From JAHELQ01 sp965603365 (GTDB taxonomy: Bacteria; Acidobacteriota; Aminicenantia; UBA2199), in NCBI GenBank assembly GCA_965603365.1, contig CBFDCR010000020.1:4330-68329 (forward strand): 64,000 nt of DNA, written 5' to 3'. The notes below the pieces were generated by a model. The model was not told the origin of the DNA. It saw only the letters and a list, made by a program, of their open reading frames with translations, and did not search any database. Positions 26,933 through 36,107 of the stretch are shown piece by piece. Within the stretch, counting starts at the first letter, position 1; each line of letters opens with the position of its first letter. The position numbers and the translations under genes are program-made.

Positions 26933-28638
26933 TACTGTTTCTCCATCTTCTTTTCGATCCTGGCCCAGGTATCCCGCAGCGGCACGGTGCGGTTGAACAC
27001 CAATCCCCCGGGCCGGGAATCGGGATCGGCAAAGAAATAGCCTTTGCGCATGAATTGATAGCGGCTGCCCGGCTTTGCCTCCTTTAGCCCCGGTTCCAAC
27101 TTGCAGCCGGTCAACACTTCCAGGGAGTCGGGATTTAGGGAATCTTTAAAATCTTCCCCTGCCGCCACCTCTTCGGGATTCTCCCTGGTAAAGAGGCGGT
27201 CGTAGAGCCGCACCTCGGCATCGCCGGCATGGGGGGCGGAGACCCAGTGCAGGGTGCCCTTAACCCGGCGGCCATCCGGGGCCGAACCGCTTTTGGTGGC
27301 CGGGTCATAGGTGCAGTGCAGCTCGGTGATCTCACCGCTGGACTCGTCCTTCACCACCCGCACGCACTTGATGATGTAGGCAAATTTCAGGCGGACCTCC
27401 CGGCCGGGGGCCAGGCGAAAATACTTTTTGGGGGGATCTTCGCGGAAATCATCTTGCTCGATATATACCACCCGGGAAAAGGGAAGTTTCCGGCTGCCCA
27501 TCGCCAGATCCTCCGGGTTGTTGATGGCATCCAGTTCTTCCACCTGTTCTTCGGGGTAGTTGTCGATAACCACCTTGAGGGGACGCAAAACCGCCATGAC
27601 CCGAACGGCCTTTTGATTGAGCTCTTCCCGCAGGCAGTACTCCAGCAGGGCGGTATCCACCTGGCTGTCGGCCTTGGCCACACCGATGCGTTCCATGAAG
27701 GTGCGGATTGACTCCGGCGTGAATCCCCGGCGCCGCAGACCGGCAATGGTGGGCATGCGGGGGTCGTCCCAGCCGTCTACACAGCCTCCCTGTACCAGTT
27801 CCAGCAGCTTGCGCTTGCTCAGCACGGTGTAATTCATGTTGAGGCGGGCAAACTCGATCTGCCGGGGGCGATACTTTACCGGCAGTTTATCCAGGAACCA
27901 ATCGTAAAGGGGCCGGTGGTCCTCAAACTCCAGGGTGCAGATGGAGTGGGTGATGCCCTCGATAGAATCCGACAGGCCGTGGGCAAAGTCGTACATGGGG
28001 TAGATACACCATTGGTCAGCGGTGCGGTGGTGGGCGGCGTGCATGATGCGATAGATGACCGGATCCCGCATGTTGATGTTGGGCGCGGCCATATCGATCC
28101 TGGCCCGCAGCACGTGGGCGCCGTCGGCAAATTCGCCGGCCCGCATCCGCTCAAACAGTTCCAGGTTCTCTTCGACCGAACGGCTGCGAAAGGGACTCTC
28201 CTTGCCCGGTGCGGTCAGCACCCCCCGGTACTCCCGGATCTCCTCGGTACTCAGGCTGCACACGTAGGCATCCCCCTGTTTGATCAACTGCAGCGCATAT
28301 TGGTACAACTGTTCATAGTAGTCGGAGGCATAAAACTCCCGCTCCTGCCAGTCAAAGCCCAGCCAGCGGACATCCTCTTTGATCGACTCCACGTATTCGA
28401 CTTCCTCTTTGGTGGGGTTGGTGTCGTCAAACCTCAGGTTGCACTTGCCGCCGTATTTCTCGGCTAAGCCGAAGTTCAGGCAGATGGACTTGGCATGGCC
28501 GATGTGGAGATAACCGTTGGGTTCGGGGGGGAACCGGCTGTGGACCCGGCCGTCATTCTTACCGGCGGCCAGATCCCTCTCGACAATATGTTCAATAAAA
28601 TTACCCGGAAGGGTGGTATCGTTGACTTGATCTTTCAT
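26932..28638 (-). CDS. glnS: Glutaminyl-tRNA synthetase
   Basis: 568 residues, the usual size for class I GlnRS. HIGH motif: FPPEPNGYLHIGHAKS near residue 45. KMSKS equivalent: VLSKRKL near 275. The C-terminal anticodon-binding beta barrels end with DSRPGGLVFNRTVPLRDTW. It charges tRNA-Gln directly. It overlaps gltX in ATGA. Having both GluRS and GlnRS suggests the direct route is used; GlnRS is a later acquisition in bacteria in general. Confidence 0.96.
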   Translation of the reverse strand: MKDQVNDTTLPGNFIEHIVERDLAAGKNDGRVHSRFPPEPNGYLHIGHAKSICLNFGLAEKYGGKCNLRFDDTNPTKEEVEYVESIKEDVRWLGFDWQEREFYASDYYEQLYQYALQLIKQGDAYVCSLSTEEIREYRGVLTAPGKESPFRSRSVEENLELFERMRAGEFADGAHVLRARIDMAAPNINMRDPVIYRIMHAAHHRTADQWCIYPMYDFAHGLSDSIEGITHSICTLEFEDHRPLYDWFLDKLPVKYRPRQIEFARLNMNYTVLSKRKLLELVQGGCVDGWDDPRMPTIAGLRRRGFTPESIRTFMERIGVAKADSQVDTALLEYCLREELNQKAVRVMAVLRPLKVVIDNYPEEQVEELDAINNPEDLAMGSRKLPFSRVVYIEQDDFREDPPKKYFRLAPGREVRLKFAYIIKCVRVVKDESSGEITELHCTYDPATKSGSAPDGRRVKGTLHWVSAPHAGDAEVRLYDRLFTRENPEEVAAGEDFKDSLNPDSLEVLTGCKLEPGLKEAKPGSRYQFMRKGYFFADPDSRPGGLVFNRTVPLRDTWARIEKKMEKQ

Positions 28639-30074
28639 CTTTCTTTCCTGTAACTCTCTAAAAAGTGGATAAATCTATCTATCCTTTCGATGGATTCTTG
28701 CTTTCCCATAAAGGCAAATAGCTCAAAAATAGAGGGGCTGATGGTGCTGGCCACCAGGGCAAAACGGCTGGCGTGGATCAGATTGGCGGCCTTGATTCCC
28801 ATACCCTCGGCACAGGCCCGCAGCCTCTCCTCTACGTTGCCGGCGTCGAAAGGCTCGACTGCCTGGAGCGCCGCCGCCCACTGCCGCAGCCGGGAGGGGG
28901 TCCGGTCGTCGACCGACAATTTGGCCAGATCGTCGTTGCGGTAATCCAGTTGGCCCTTGAGATAGACATAAAACTTCTCCTTTAAGTCCAACAGGGTCTT
29001 CATCCGGGACTTGATCAGATCCACAAAGGCTGTCTTTCTCTCCAGGGGGTAGGGAGAAAAGTCTTGCTCGAATTGCCGGTCATTTTGCGCCAGCAGGTGG
29101 TACAACTGCCTTGAATCCCGCTGCTGAATGGCCCGGGAATTGACAAATTGTAACTTATCGTAGTCGAATACCGGGCTGTTCCCGGATACCTTGCCCAGGC
29201 TGAATTTCTGGGCCAGTTCATCCGCCTCAAATATTCTCTTATCGTCCCCCGGCTGCCAGGAGAGTTGGGCTAAGTAGGTGACCACCGCCTCCGGCAGGTA
29301 GCCCTGCCGCTTAAATTCCAGCACCGAGGTTTCGCCGTGTCTCTTGCTCAATTTCTTTTTATCCGGCCCTAAAATCAGGGGCAGGTGGGCATATTGGGGC
29401 GGTTTCCACTGGAAGGCCCGGTAGAGGAGTACCTGTTTAAAGGTATTGGAGATGTGATCGTCTCCCCGGATTACGTGGGTGATGCCCATCTCGTTGTCGT
29501 CCACCACCACCGACAGGTGATAGGTGGGGGAGCCGTCGGGCTTCAAGATGACGAAATCCTCCAGTTCATCGTTGTCGACTTCCATATCCTTGTGAAGCCG
29601 GTCTTTAAAAAAGGTCCGCCCCGCCGGTACCTGGAAGCGAAGGGCAAAGGGAGTACCGGCCTCCAGTTTCTGCCGAATCTCTACCGGGCTCAACCGGAGA
29701 CAGCAGCGGTCGTATTTCCAGTTTACCCTTTTACCGTCTACGGTCTTAGCGAGCCGGGCCTCGATCTCCTCCGGCGTACAGAAACAGCGGTAGGCTGCTC
29801 CCGACTCCAGGAGGTCAATGGCCCGCTGGCGGTAGGTTTCAAACCGCTCGGACTGATAGACGGGGCCTTCATCCCAGTAGAGGCCCAGCCACTTCATGGC
29901 CTCCAGGATCTCCGCGGCCATCTCCGGCGACGAACGCTCCCGGTCGGTGTCCTCGACGCGCAGGATGAACTGTCCCTGTTGGCTCCGGGCATAGAGGTAG
30001 TTAAACAGCGCGGTCCGGGCACCGCCGATGTGCAGGTACCCGGTGGGCGAGGGGGCAAATCTGACTCTCTTCAT
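28635..30074 (-). CDS. gltX: Glutamyl-tRNA synthetase
   Basis: 479 residues. HIGH motif: FAPSPTGYLHIGGARTALFN at residues 6-25. KMSKS motif: KKKLSKRHGE near 245. The C-terminal helical anticodon-binding domain continues to the end. It is the first gene of the operon with glnS and rhomboid, all overlapping by 1-4 bp. No Shine-Dalgarno sequence is evident; a TAAAAT box lies about 20 bp upstream. Confidence 0.96.
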   Translation of the reverse strand: MKRVRFAPSPTGYLHIGGARTALFNYLYARSQQGQFILRVEDTDRERSSPEMAAEILEAMKWLGLYWDEGPVYQSERFETYRQRAIDLLESGAAYRCFCTPEEIEARLAKTVDGKRVNWKYDRCCLRLSPVEIRQKLEAGTPFALRFQVPAGRTFFKDRLHKDMEVDNDELEDFVILKPDGSPTYHLSVVVDDNEMGITHVIRGDDHISNTFKQVLLYRAFQWKPPQYAHLPLILGPDKKKLSKRHGETSVLEFKRQGYLPEAVVTYLAQLSWQPGDDKRIFEADELAQKFSLGKVSGNSPVFDYDKLQFVNSRAIQQRDSRQLYHLLAQNDRQFEQDFSPYPLERKTAFVDLIKSRMKTLLDLKEKFYVYLKGQLDYRNDDLAKLSVDDRTPSRLRQWAAALQAVEPFDAGNVEERLRACAEGMGIKAANLIHASRFALVASTISPSIFELFAFMGKQESIERIDRFIHFLESYRKER

Positions 30075-30194
30075 GGGCTTTCACTGCTTATGTTTTATTT
30101 TAACTTTAAGAAACAAAAACATATTCTATCATTAATCGGCCCTATTTTCAATTTCCACTCCCGCCTTACTTTACTCGTTGAAACAGGCTGGCCC

Positions 30195-31340
30195 TTATCG
30201 GGAATTTTCCAGGATAATATCCCCGTAGACGTTGTTGATAATGATGTCCGGTTCCCCCTCCATCGACGTCACCGTTTGCCTGACTTTACTGCGGTGTATA
30301 TCGAGTTCGGCAGAGGTCCTGTTCTTAATTTCTCCATAGGTGGTGCTGACGTTAAAGAGGGGGGTGAGGGAACGGGGGAACCGGAGGACAAGATCCGCGT
30401 ATTTGCTGTTGATATTGACGGCATTGTCGATTTGCCGGAAATCCACGATCAGATTCCCATGACTCATCCAGATGTCGAGATTGCCGGCGGAAATATCCTT
30501 GAGCCGGGTTTCCTTATAGGCATTCTTAACGATCATAGAATCCGAGACCACGTTCTTCAGGTGAATACGGCAATCGCTGGCACTGATACTGACGACGCCC
30601 TCGATATCGGCGATATCCATAGAGTGATGGGAATTCTTTAATAGAATACCCTTCTTGATATTTCTGATTTTGATTTTCGTGTGTTCGCTGTCGATTTTAA
30701 CGGCTGCGGCCTTGTCGATGTCCAGGCTAGCATACCTGGTCTGGAGATCGACTTCACCACTGACGTCCCGTATAACTATTCTTCCGTAACCGTGCCGAAT
30801 TTTTAAATTGTCGTTGACGGCGGCGACCGATATATCGCCGTGTTTTCCGTCGAGTACGACATCTTTGCCGGTATCTTTCAACTCGATATCACCGTATCTA
30901 CTGGTTATATTCAATGCCACTGCCTCCGGTACCTGCAGTCGGAAATAGATTCGCACCCGCTGGTAGGGAAAACTTTTATCCGAAGCGGTATCGATCGTTA
31001 ACCGTCCCCTGTCCAGGCGGTACCGTAACTCGATATTCTCTCGGATCGCCTCGGCCCGGTCATGCTTCTTGTGATAGACCCGGATGACCGGTTGAACCAC
31101 CGTTTCATTTCCGGCAGATTTTTCGACATGAATGGTCCCGGCCTCATTGTGAATTTCTATGGATTGGATATCGGTGTAGCGCTGCTCTTCCTGGGGAAAG
31201 GAAAAAAACTTCTTGTACAGTAAGCCCCTCGAGCCGACCGAACAGCCTCCATAAAAATCGAACTCACTGGATTCAAACATATAATATATAAGTCCGAAGG
31301 CCAACAGCAGCAGAACGATTACAAGCTCTTTTTTCTTCAT
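30195..31340 (-). CDS. DUF4097-type beta-helical envelope protein
   Basis: 381 residues. One N-terminal membrane segment (ELVIVLLLLAFGLIYYMF) is followed by a long run of short beta repeats (SRYGDIELKDTGKDVVLDGK, HGDISVAAVNDNLKI, YGEIKNRTSAELDI), the pattern of DUF4097 putative adhesins/sensors. It is the last gene of the sigma-factor operon and overlaps the preceding gene in ATGA, which sets the start at 31340. Probably faces the periplasm and takes part in envelope-stress output. Confidence 0.8.
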   Translation of the reverse strand: MKKKELVIVLLLLAFGLIYYMFESSEFDFYGGCSVGSRGLLYKKFFSFPQEEQRYTDIQSIEIHNEAGTIHVEKSAGNETVVQPVIRVYHKKHDRAEAIRENIELRYRLDRGRLTIDTASDKSFPYQRVRIYFRLQVPEAVALNITSRYGDIELKDTGKDVVLDGKHGDISVAAVNDNLKIRHGYGRIVIRDVSGEVDLQTRYASLDIDKAAAVKIDSEHTKIKIRNIKKGILLKNSHHSMDIADIEGVVSISASDCRIHLKNVVSDSMIVKNAYKETRLKDISAGNLDIWMSHGNLIVDFRQIDNAVNINSKYADLVLRFPRSLTPLFNVSTTYGEIKNRTSAELDIHRSKVRQTVTSMEGEPDIIINNVYGDIILENSR

Positions 31341-31525
31341 TTTGAATCGACGAAGTGTAAGATAATATTTTTCAGGCCAATATAGATCAAGATAAGAGGC
31401 CAGAATTTTACGAAGAAGCGCCACAGATCGAAGTCGATCCAATCAAAGTTGTCCATTAAAAACAGAATACCGATGGCCAACAAGAGCAGGCCGGTAAAGA
31501 AAGTGTCTATTTTAGCTCTGATCAT
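31337..31525 (-). CDS. Small LiaI/LiaF-type transmembrane protein (DUF5668-like)
   Basis: 62 residues with two membrane helices (TFFTGLLLLAIGILFLMDNF and WPLILIYIGLKNIILHF) separated by a DLWRFF loop. The FWPLILIYIGLKNI pattern is typical of LiaI-LiaF-like membrane regions found in envelope-stress operons. It overlaps both neighbours (14 bp upstream, 4 bp downstream), so the cluster is translated as a unit. Confidence 0.75.
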   Translation of the reverse strand: MIRAKIDTFFTGLLLLAIGILFLMDNFDWIDFDLWRFFVKFWPLILIYIGLKNIILHFVDSK

Positions 31526-32006
31526 CTTTTTTACCTACCTTATGTTTGGAATAATCAAAGATGAGTTTGGCCCCCAGGGCAACCAAAAGAAGGGGCCACA
31601 ACCGTATAATATCCCAGAGTTCAATAACGTCCAGACGTTCCATTTGAAAAACAATACCCAAAATTAAGATAAAAAAGGAGCCGAACAGGGAGATCCGCTC
31701 TTTTCCGCCTTCGACTATTGCCTCTGCCCGCCGTCCTGTCCGGCTGGCATCGTTAAAGCTCTCCACGATCTGGAAGATGTAGAAGCCGGCGATCAAAATC
31801 CCCAGTACCACGATTTCCATGGCCCTCGAGGCATATTCACTGGCATGAACTTCCAGGCCAATCAGCAGGGCAAAGATGATGATATAGGCCACCCCCTTTA
31901 AAAAATTGCCGATGTAGAAAAAACCAGCCCCGGGGAAAATAGCAGAAATGATGGCAGCCAGGGCGGGACTCTTTTTATGTACAGGGGCCGTTTCTTTATT
32001 AGCCAT
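31512..32006 (-). CDS. Membrane protein of the sigma operon, LiaI/LiaF-like C-terminus
   Basis: 164 residues with about four to five membrane helices. The first part (IISAIFPGAGFFYIGNFLKG) resembles TM2-type small membrane domains. The second part (SLFFGSFF-like start, then IIRLWPLLLVALGAKLIFDY) repeats the RLWPLLLV pattern of the next gene. Overlaps the anti-sigma gene by 8 bp. Probably takes part in membrane-stress response under the ECF sigma factor. Confidence 0.7.
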   Translation of the reverse strand: MANKETAPVHKKSPALAAIISAIFPGAGFFYIGNFLKGVAYIIIFALLIGLEVHASEYASRAMEIVVLGILIAGFYIFQIVESFNDASRTGRRAEAIVEGGKERISLFGSFFILILGIVFQMERLDVIELWDIIRLWPLLLVALGAKLIFDYSKHKVGKKDDQS

Positions 32007-32505
32007 TTTTTCCTCCTACATTTTTTATATTGCCGTTTCGATTGGTTGGCTCCCCCTCCGAATCCCCCGAGAAAAAACTCGAGAAAATATTTCCCTTTGA
32101 CTCTTTAACCCGTTCAACAAAGGCACTGGTTTCCACGGCAAAGGTTTCGATATGGGAAACCATGAGGTGGAGTGCCCGGTTGGCGGGGGGGAAAATGTTG
32201 GTAAAGTAGAATAGATTCAGGAATAGCACAATGGTGCCCACCATGGCGGCCAGCCACTTCAGGTAGACCAGGCGTCCCGGCCTCTCCTCCGCCGTCTCGG
32301 GAATATTGTACAGCCGGTTTTTCAAGAAAAAGGGTACTTCCTCTTCCATTTCCGGCGATAGACTCATCAGGCCCTCAACTTTCTCCTTCAGCCGGCGGCA
32401 ATTAGGGCACTGTTCCAGGTGTAAAGAGACCTCTTTCTTTAACTCCCTGGACAACTCATTCTCGATATATCCCGATATTAAATCTTGCGCTCGCATGCAA
32501 TCCAT
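31999..32505 (-). CDS. Anti-sigma factor with zinc-finger (zf-HC2) domain
   Basis: 168 residues. The N-terminal anti-sigma domain has Cys3, then HLEQCPNCRRL (HxxxCxxC, residues 28-35), the zinc-binding set. A single membrane helix (WLAAMVGTIVLFLNLFYFTN) lies near residues 88-107, and about 60 residues follow outside. It would hold the sigma factor at the membrane until stress releases it. It starts 1 nt after the sigma stop. Confidence 0.88.
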   Translation of the reverse strand: MDCMRAQDLISGYIENELSRELKKEVSLHLEQCPNCRRLKEKVEGLMSLSPEMEEEVPFFLKNRLYNIPETAEERPGRLVYLKWLAAMVGTIVLFLNLFYFTNIFPPANRALHLMVSHIETFAVETSAFVERVKESKGNIFSSFFSGDSEGEPTNRNGNIKNVGGKNG

Positions 32506-32506
32506 T

Positions 32507-33052
32507 TTAATTATCCTCTTTTAATAGAATTCCGGCCAGTTTCACCCGGCCGCGGTTGATTCTCGATTTTACCGTTCCCAGAGGGATATTCAGGTGCTGG
32601 GATATTTCGGCATAGGAAAAATCCTGGATATCTCTCATAATAAGAAGCACCCGCAGTTCGGGAGCCAGTTGGGTCATTTTTTCCCTCAGGGTCGATATGT
32701 CATAATCTTGAATCACCGCATCTTCGGGGGTCTGGCCGTCACCGGAAATGTTTTCATCCAATTCCAGGTTTGTCAATTCTCGCTTGTGCTTGCGCCAGAA
32801 GTCGATGCAGTAATTTTTGGATAGTTTCAGGAGCCAGGAGTGGAAATTTTTTTCTTCGCTGAATTTATCGATGTTGTTGTATATCTTTAAAAAGATATCC
32901 TGGGTGATGTCTGAGGCATCGTCGCTGTTGCCCGTGAAATTCAGGGCCATGTTGTAAATTGTCTTTGAATACTGATCGATAATCATGTGCCAGGCCTCCT
33001 GATCGCCTGATTTGCAGCGTTTAACAAGAACATTCAAATTTAGTTGCACCAT
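32507..33052 (-). CDS. ECF-family RNA polymerase sigma factor
   Basis: 181 residues. Region 2: YNMALNFTGNSDDASDITQD and FHSWLLKLSKNYCIDFWRKH. Region 4: LRVLLIMRDIQDFSYAEISQ and IPLGTVKSRINRGR. These are the core and -35-binding parts of ECF sigma factors. The start MVQLNLNVLVKRC at 33052 was chosen by homology; no ribosome site precedes it, and a TATAAT box ends 13 nt upstream, so the leader is very short. First gene of a five-gene envelope operon with its anti-sigma factor. Confidence 0.93.
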   Translation of the reverse strand: MVQLNLNVLVKRCKSGDQEAWHMIIDQYSKTIYNMALNFTGNSDDASDITQDIFLKIYNNIDKFSEEKNFHSWLLKLSKNYCIDFWRKHKRELTNLELDENISGDGQTPEDAVIQDYDISTLREKMTQLAPELRVLLIMRDIQDFSYAEISQHLNIPLGTVKSRINRGRVKLAGILLKEDN

Positions 33053-33065
33053 AATTAACGAATCA

Positions 33066-33074
33066 ATTATAACA
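33066..33074 (-). promoter_or_regulatory. Extended -10 box of the sigma-factor operon
   Basis: On the minus strand TGT-TATAAT (33074 to 33066), a perfect -10 with the extended TG element; no good -35 is present. The predicted leader is about 6-7 nt. Confidence 0.5.
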
Positions 33075-33153
33075 AAAGTTCCCCATTTCCACCACAATTA
33101 ATTTATTATTCCCCCCCAGATGCGCCAGAGTAAAAATCATACTATTTCGGTTT

Positions 33154-35445
33154 TTAGGTTTTGACGTGGAGGAAGAGGTAGATGGAGGCGGCCATGAAGA
33201 GAAAATTGGGGGCAAAGGCGGAGATGAAGGGAGAGAGAATGGCGGTGGAGCCCAGGGAGTTAAATATGCCGATGGCCCCCCAGAAGATCATGGAAATACC
33301 CACGGCAATGCCGATGCCGTACAGCGTCCCCCGGTTGCCCATGATAAAAGAGAAGGGGATGGCGATCAACACCATCACCAGGCTGGCAAAGGGAAAGGCG
33401 TGTTTCTGATACAATTCGGCCTCGTATTTCTGGCTGTTGGAGTTGTTCTCGTCTAAATAGCGGATGTAATTTTTTAAATCCCGGATGTTCATGAACTCGG
33501 AGAAAAAAACCTTCTTCTTAAAAAAGTCCCTGCCTTCGGGAATAATCATGTTCTTTTGCTGAAATGTCTGCGTCTGCATCGGCTTATTCCCCTCAAAATC
33601 CTTCTCAAAACCGCTCTTTAAGGTAATCATACTCCGGTTCCGCCAGAAGGCTTCGGTGGCCGAAATACGGCGCCGGACATTGAAGTTTTCATCCATCATC
33701 ACGATGTTGAAGCGATTGAATCGATTCTTATTGCGATCGAAAAAGTTGTAAAAATAAAAAGTATTGTTCTTGCCCACTACCCAGTTCTTTTCAAATTCCG
33801 CCTCGGTTTTTGCCTTTCTCTTATGGATAATACTGAGAACCTCCCGGGCCCTGCGGTTGGCCTCCGGTGCCACCTCCTCCTGGAGGCCAAAGGCTGTCAG
33901 CGACACCAGGATACCCAGGAATATGGCCGGCAGGGAGAGACGGTGCAGGCTGATACCGCTGATTTGAACCGCGGCGATCTCATTGTTCTTGCTCATCCAG
34001 GAAAAGGTGAGCAGCACGCTGGTTAAAGCGGAGACCGGCAAGATAAAAGCCAGCAGACCGGGAGTACTGTAAAAGACATGTTTGAGCACATAGTGAAAGG
34101 CCACTTTGTTGTCCACCACATCGTCGATCAATTCAAAAATGCCGATGACGTAAAATATCAGGATCATGGAGGCAAACACAAAGAAGAACGTAAGGGTGAG
34201 CTTTCTGATGACATAGGCATCCAGGATCTTCAGAAGTCTTAGATTGACCCGTCTGATCTTAAAAATCACAATGGGGGCACTGTTTTTAAAGAAAAATATC
34301 TTGTGGGCTCCATTTTTTATTTTGGCCATGATGTTAGAAAACTTTTTCCAGCCGATACTCTTTTCCCGGGCAGTATAGTAATATAAGATAACGCCGGTGA
34401 CGATCAGAAATATATTGGGCAGCCACATGCCCCAGAAGGGCGGCAGGGTCTTCCTCAATACCAGGCTCTCCGACAGGGTCATGAGGGTATAATAGACGAA
34501 GATAATTCCCAGGGAGATGATGAATCCGCTGACCTTTCCCCCCTTTTTGGTGGAAATACCCAGGGGAAGGGCCAGGAAACCAAAGGCGATGCAGGCAAAG
34601 GGGAGGGAAAACTTGCGGTGGAATTCAATATTCATGGACAGGTTGTTGGGTTTTTGTTTTCGCTTCTTGACCAGTTCCGGAAAGACCAACTGATTGCTGC
34701 GGCGGGTCTGTTTCATCTTAATGGGCGAAGGAACCGACTCTTTTAAAAGTTTATAATGGGTAATGGTATAACTCTCTTCCGGTTCCTTTTTCTTAAACCC
34801 GTGGGCCACCGGATCTTTTAAAATAATGAAGCCCTCCTCGCCGCCAGGGTTGGGCACGTACCTGCCGCTGTCGGCAATAATCACCGTATCGGTATCTCCC
34901 TTTTTCTGGGAATACAGAAAGACATCCTTCCACTCATTGGAGCGGCTGTCGATATCGTTAAAATAGAGGGTGTAGAAGGGAAATTCCCGGTAAAAGGTGC
35001 CGGGTTTTATATTGGACACCGCCCTGGAGACCCCGATCTGGTTGTACAATTGGTTAAACTGAAAATTGGCCTCCGGCGCCAGGTACATGATCAGCCAGGT
35101 GGACACGAACCAGGTGAAAAGGGCAAAAATCAAAATGGGCTTCAAAATCCGGGCGTTATTGATGCCCATGGTGCGGAAGGCCACGATTTCCGAATCGCTG
35201 CCCATGCGGCTTAGGCCCGCCAGCACCCCCATGAGGGTGGACATGGGGATGGTAAAGGCCAGGAAATCGGGCAGCAGATAGACGAGTATCTTCAAGATAG
35301 TTCCGCCGGTAGCGGCCTTGGATATCAGGGTGTGGGAGAGGATCAATATCTGGTTGATCAGGAGGGTAAAGGTATAGATGGCCAGACCGATCCCGAAGGG
35401 AGAGGCGATCTCTTTCAAAATATACCGGTCGAAGGATTTAAACAT
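33154..35445 (-). CDS. Fused LptF-LptG lipopolysaccharide export permease
   Basis: 763 residues made of two complete YjgP/YjgQ-type permease halves. Half one (1 to about 355) starts MFKSFDRYILKEIASPFGIG and half two (about 395-763) starts LLKILDAYVIRKLTLTFFFV. Each has three helices, a periplasmic beta-jellyroll region and three more helices (ALTSVLLTFSWMSKNNEIAA is the coupling-helix area of half two). LptF and LptG normally form a heterodimer with the LptB ATPase and extract LPS from the inner membrane. The joining linker (about 355-395) is basic and hydrophilic, on the cytoplasmic side. No other lpt genes are nearby. Confidence 0.9.
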   Translation of the reverse strand: MFKSFDRYILKEIASPFGIGLAIYTFTLLINQILILSHTLISKAATGGTILKILVYLLPDFLAFTIPMSTLMGVLAGLSRMGSDSEIVAFRTMGINNARILKPILIFALFTWFVSTWLIMYLAPEANFQFNQLYNQIGVSRAVSNIKPGTFYREFPFYTLYFNDIDSRSNEWKDVFLYSQKKGDTDTVIIADSGRYVPNPGGEEGFIILKDPVAHGFKKKEPEESYTITHYKLLKESVPSPIKMKQTRRSNQLVFPELVKKRKQKPNNLSMNIEFHRKFSLPFACIAFGFLALPLGISTKKGGKVSGFIISLGIIFVYYTLMTLSESLVLRKTLPPFWGMWLPNIFLIVTGVILYYYTAREKSIGWKKFSNIMAKIKNGAHKIFFFKNSAPIVIFKIRRVNLRLLKILDAYVIRKLTLTFFFVFASMILIFYVIGIFELIDDVVDNKVAFHYVLKHVFYSTPGLLAFILPVSALTSVLLTFSWMSKNNEIAAVQISGISLHRLSLPAIFLGILVSLTAFGLQEEVAPEANRRAREVLSIIHKRKAKTEAEFEKNWVVGKNNTFYFYNFFDRNKNRFNRFNIVMMDENFNVRRRISATEAFWRNRSMITLKSGFEKDFEGNKPMQTQTFQQKNMIIPEGRDFFKKKVFFSEFMNIRDLKNYIRYLDENNSNSQKYEAELYQKHAFPFASLVMVLIAIPFSFIMGNRGTLYGIGIAVGISMIFWGAIGIFNSLGSTAILSPFISAFAPNFLFMAASIYLFLHVKT

Positions 35446-35592
35446 TCTACTATCTTTATTTCAAGTGTAGAATCATAACACAATCCCCCCCACAAGCCAA
35501 TAGTAAGAGCACTTTAGGGTGGTTGTTTTTGTGTGAGAAACGTTTCGTGTCCCGTTTTTTGTCCCCCCCCCATACTTTTTGCCTGATTTTCA

Positions 35593-35622
35593 TTGACAAC
35601 AACATCTTCTTTTCACTATAAT
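35593..35622 (+). promoter_or_regulatory. Consensus sigma-70 promoter
   Basis: TTGACA at 35593-35598 and TATAAT at 35617-35622 with an 18-bp spacer. It is the best consensus match in the window, yet it points at the OmpA remnant at 35689, so it probably once served a functional gene. Confidence 0.6.
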
Positions 35623-35688
35623 CGGCTCATGGATGGAAAACGATTTTTTTATTCAGTCCTAATTCAGCTAAACTGTGAAAAACATTAA

Positions 35689-36028
35689 ATGGACATAATC
35701 GAGCAGGAGCCCGTGGACGAGGGCATGGTCGCCGTCGACGCCGAAGCCATGGCGAAGGGCATAGAGGCGGAAGGGCACATAGCCCTTTACGGCATCTATT
35801 TTGATACTGACAGCGATGTGATCAGGCCTGAATCGGGCAAAACGCTCTCGGAGATAAAGAAACTTCTGGACGGGGGTCCCGGACTTGAGTGTGTTCATAG
35901 TAGGCCATACCGACGGCACAGGCGCTTTTGACCATACTATGGGTCTTTCAAAGAGACGAGCCTCAAATCTACTTCCCAATCCCTTGTGGATAATCGCCTG
36001 GAAGCAGGATCAATTTGCTTCCCTGTAA
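35689..36028 (+). pseudogene. Remnant of an OmpA-family C-terminal domain gene
   Basis: The first frame reads IALYGIYFDTDSDVIRPESG, the start of a peptidoglycan-binding OmpA domain, then loses the pattern near 35875. A shifted frame continues with LSVFIVGHTDGTGAFDH and GLSKRRAS, the following OmpA elements. A frameshift therefore splits the domain, and similarity ends at about 35965, before the NGRV-type final segment. The product would have bound the cell wall from the outer membrane. Confidence 0.75.
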
Positions 36029-36072
36029 CAATCGTTTCCAGGCTGATGGCTCCCGGTTTCCCCAGGATAAAC

Positions 36073-36101
36073 TTGTCAATATGGTTTTTTGAGGTTACAA
36101 T
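36073..36101 (+). promoter_or_regulatory. Promoter immediately before the AAA-ATPase pseudogene
   Basis: TTGTCA at 36073-36078, 17 bp, TACAAT at 36096-36101; the ATG at 36108 follows 6 nt later, where transcription would begin. No Shine-Dalgarno sequence exists. Confidence 0.6.
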
Positions 36102-36107
36102 ACTCCC

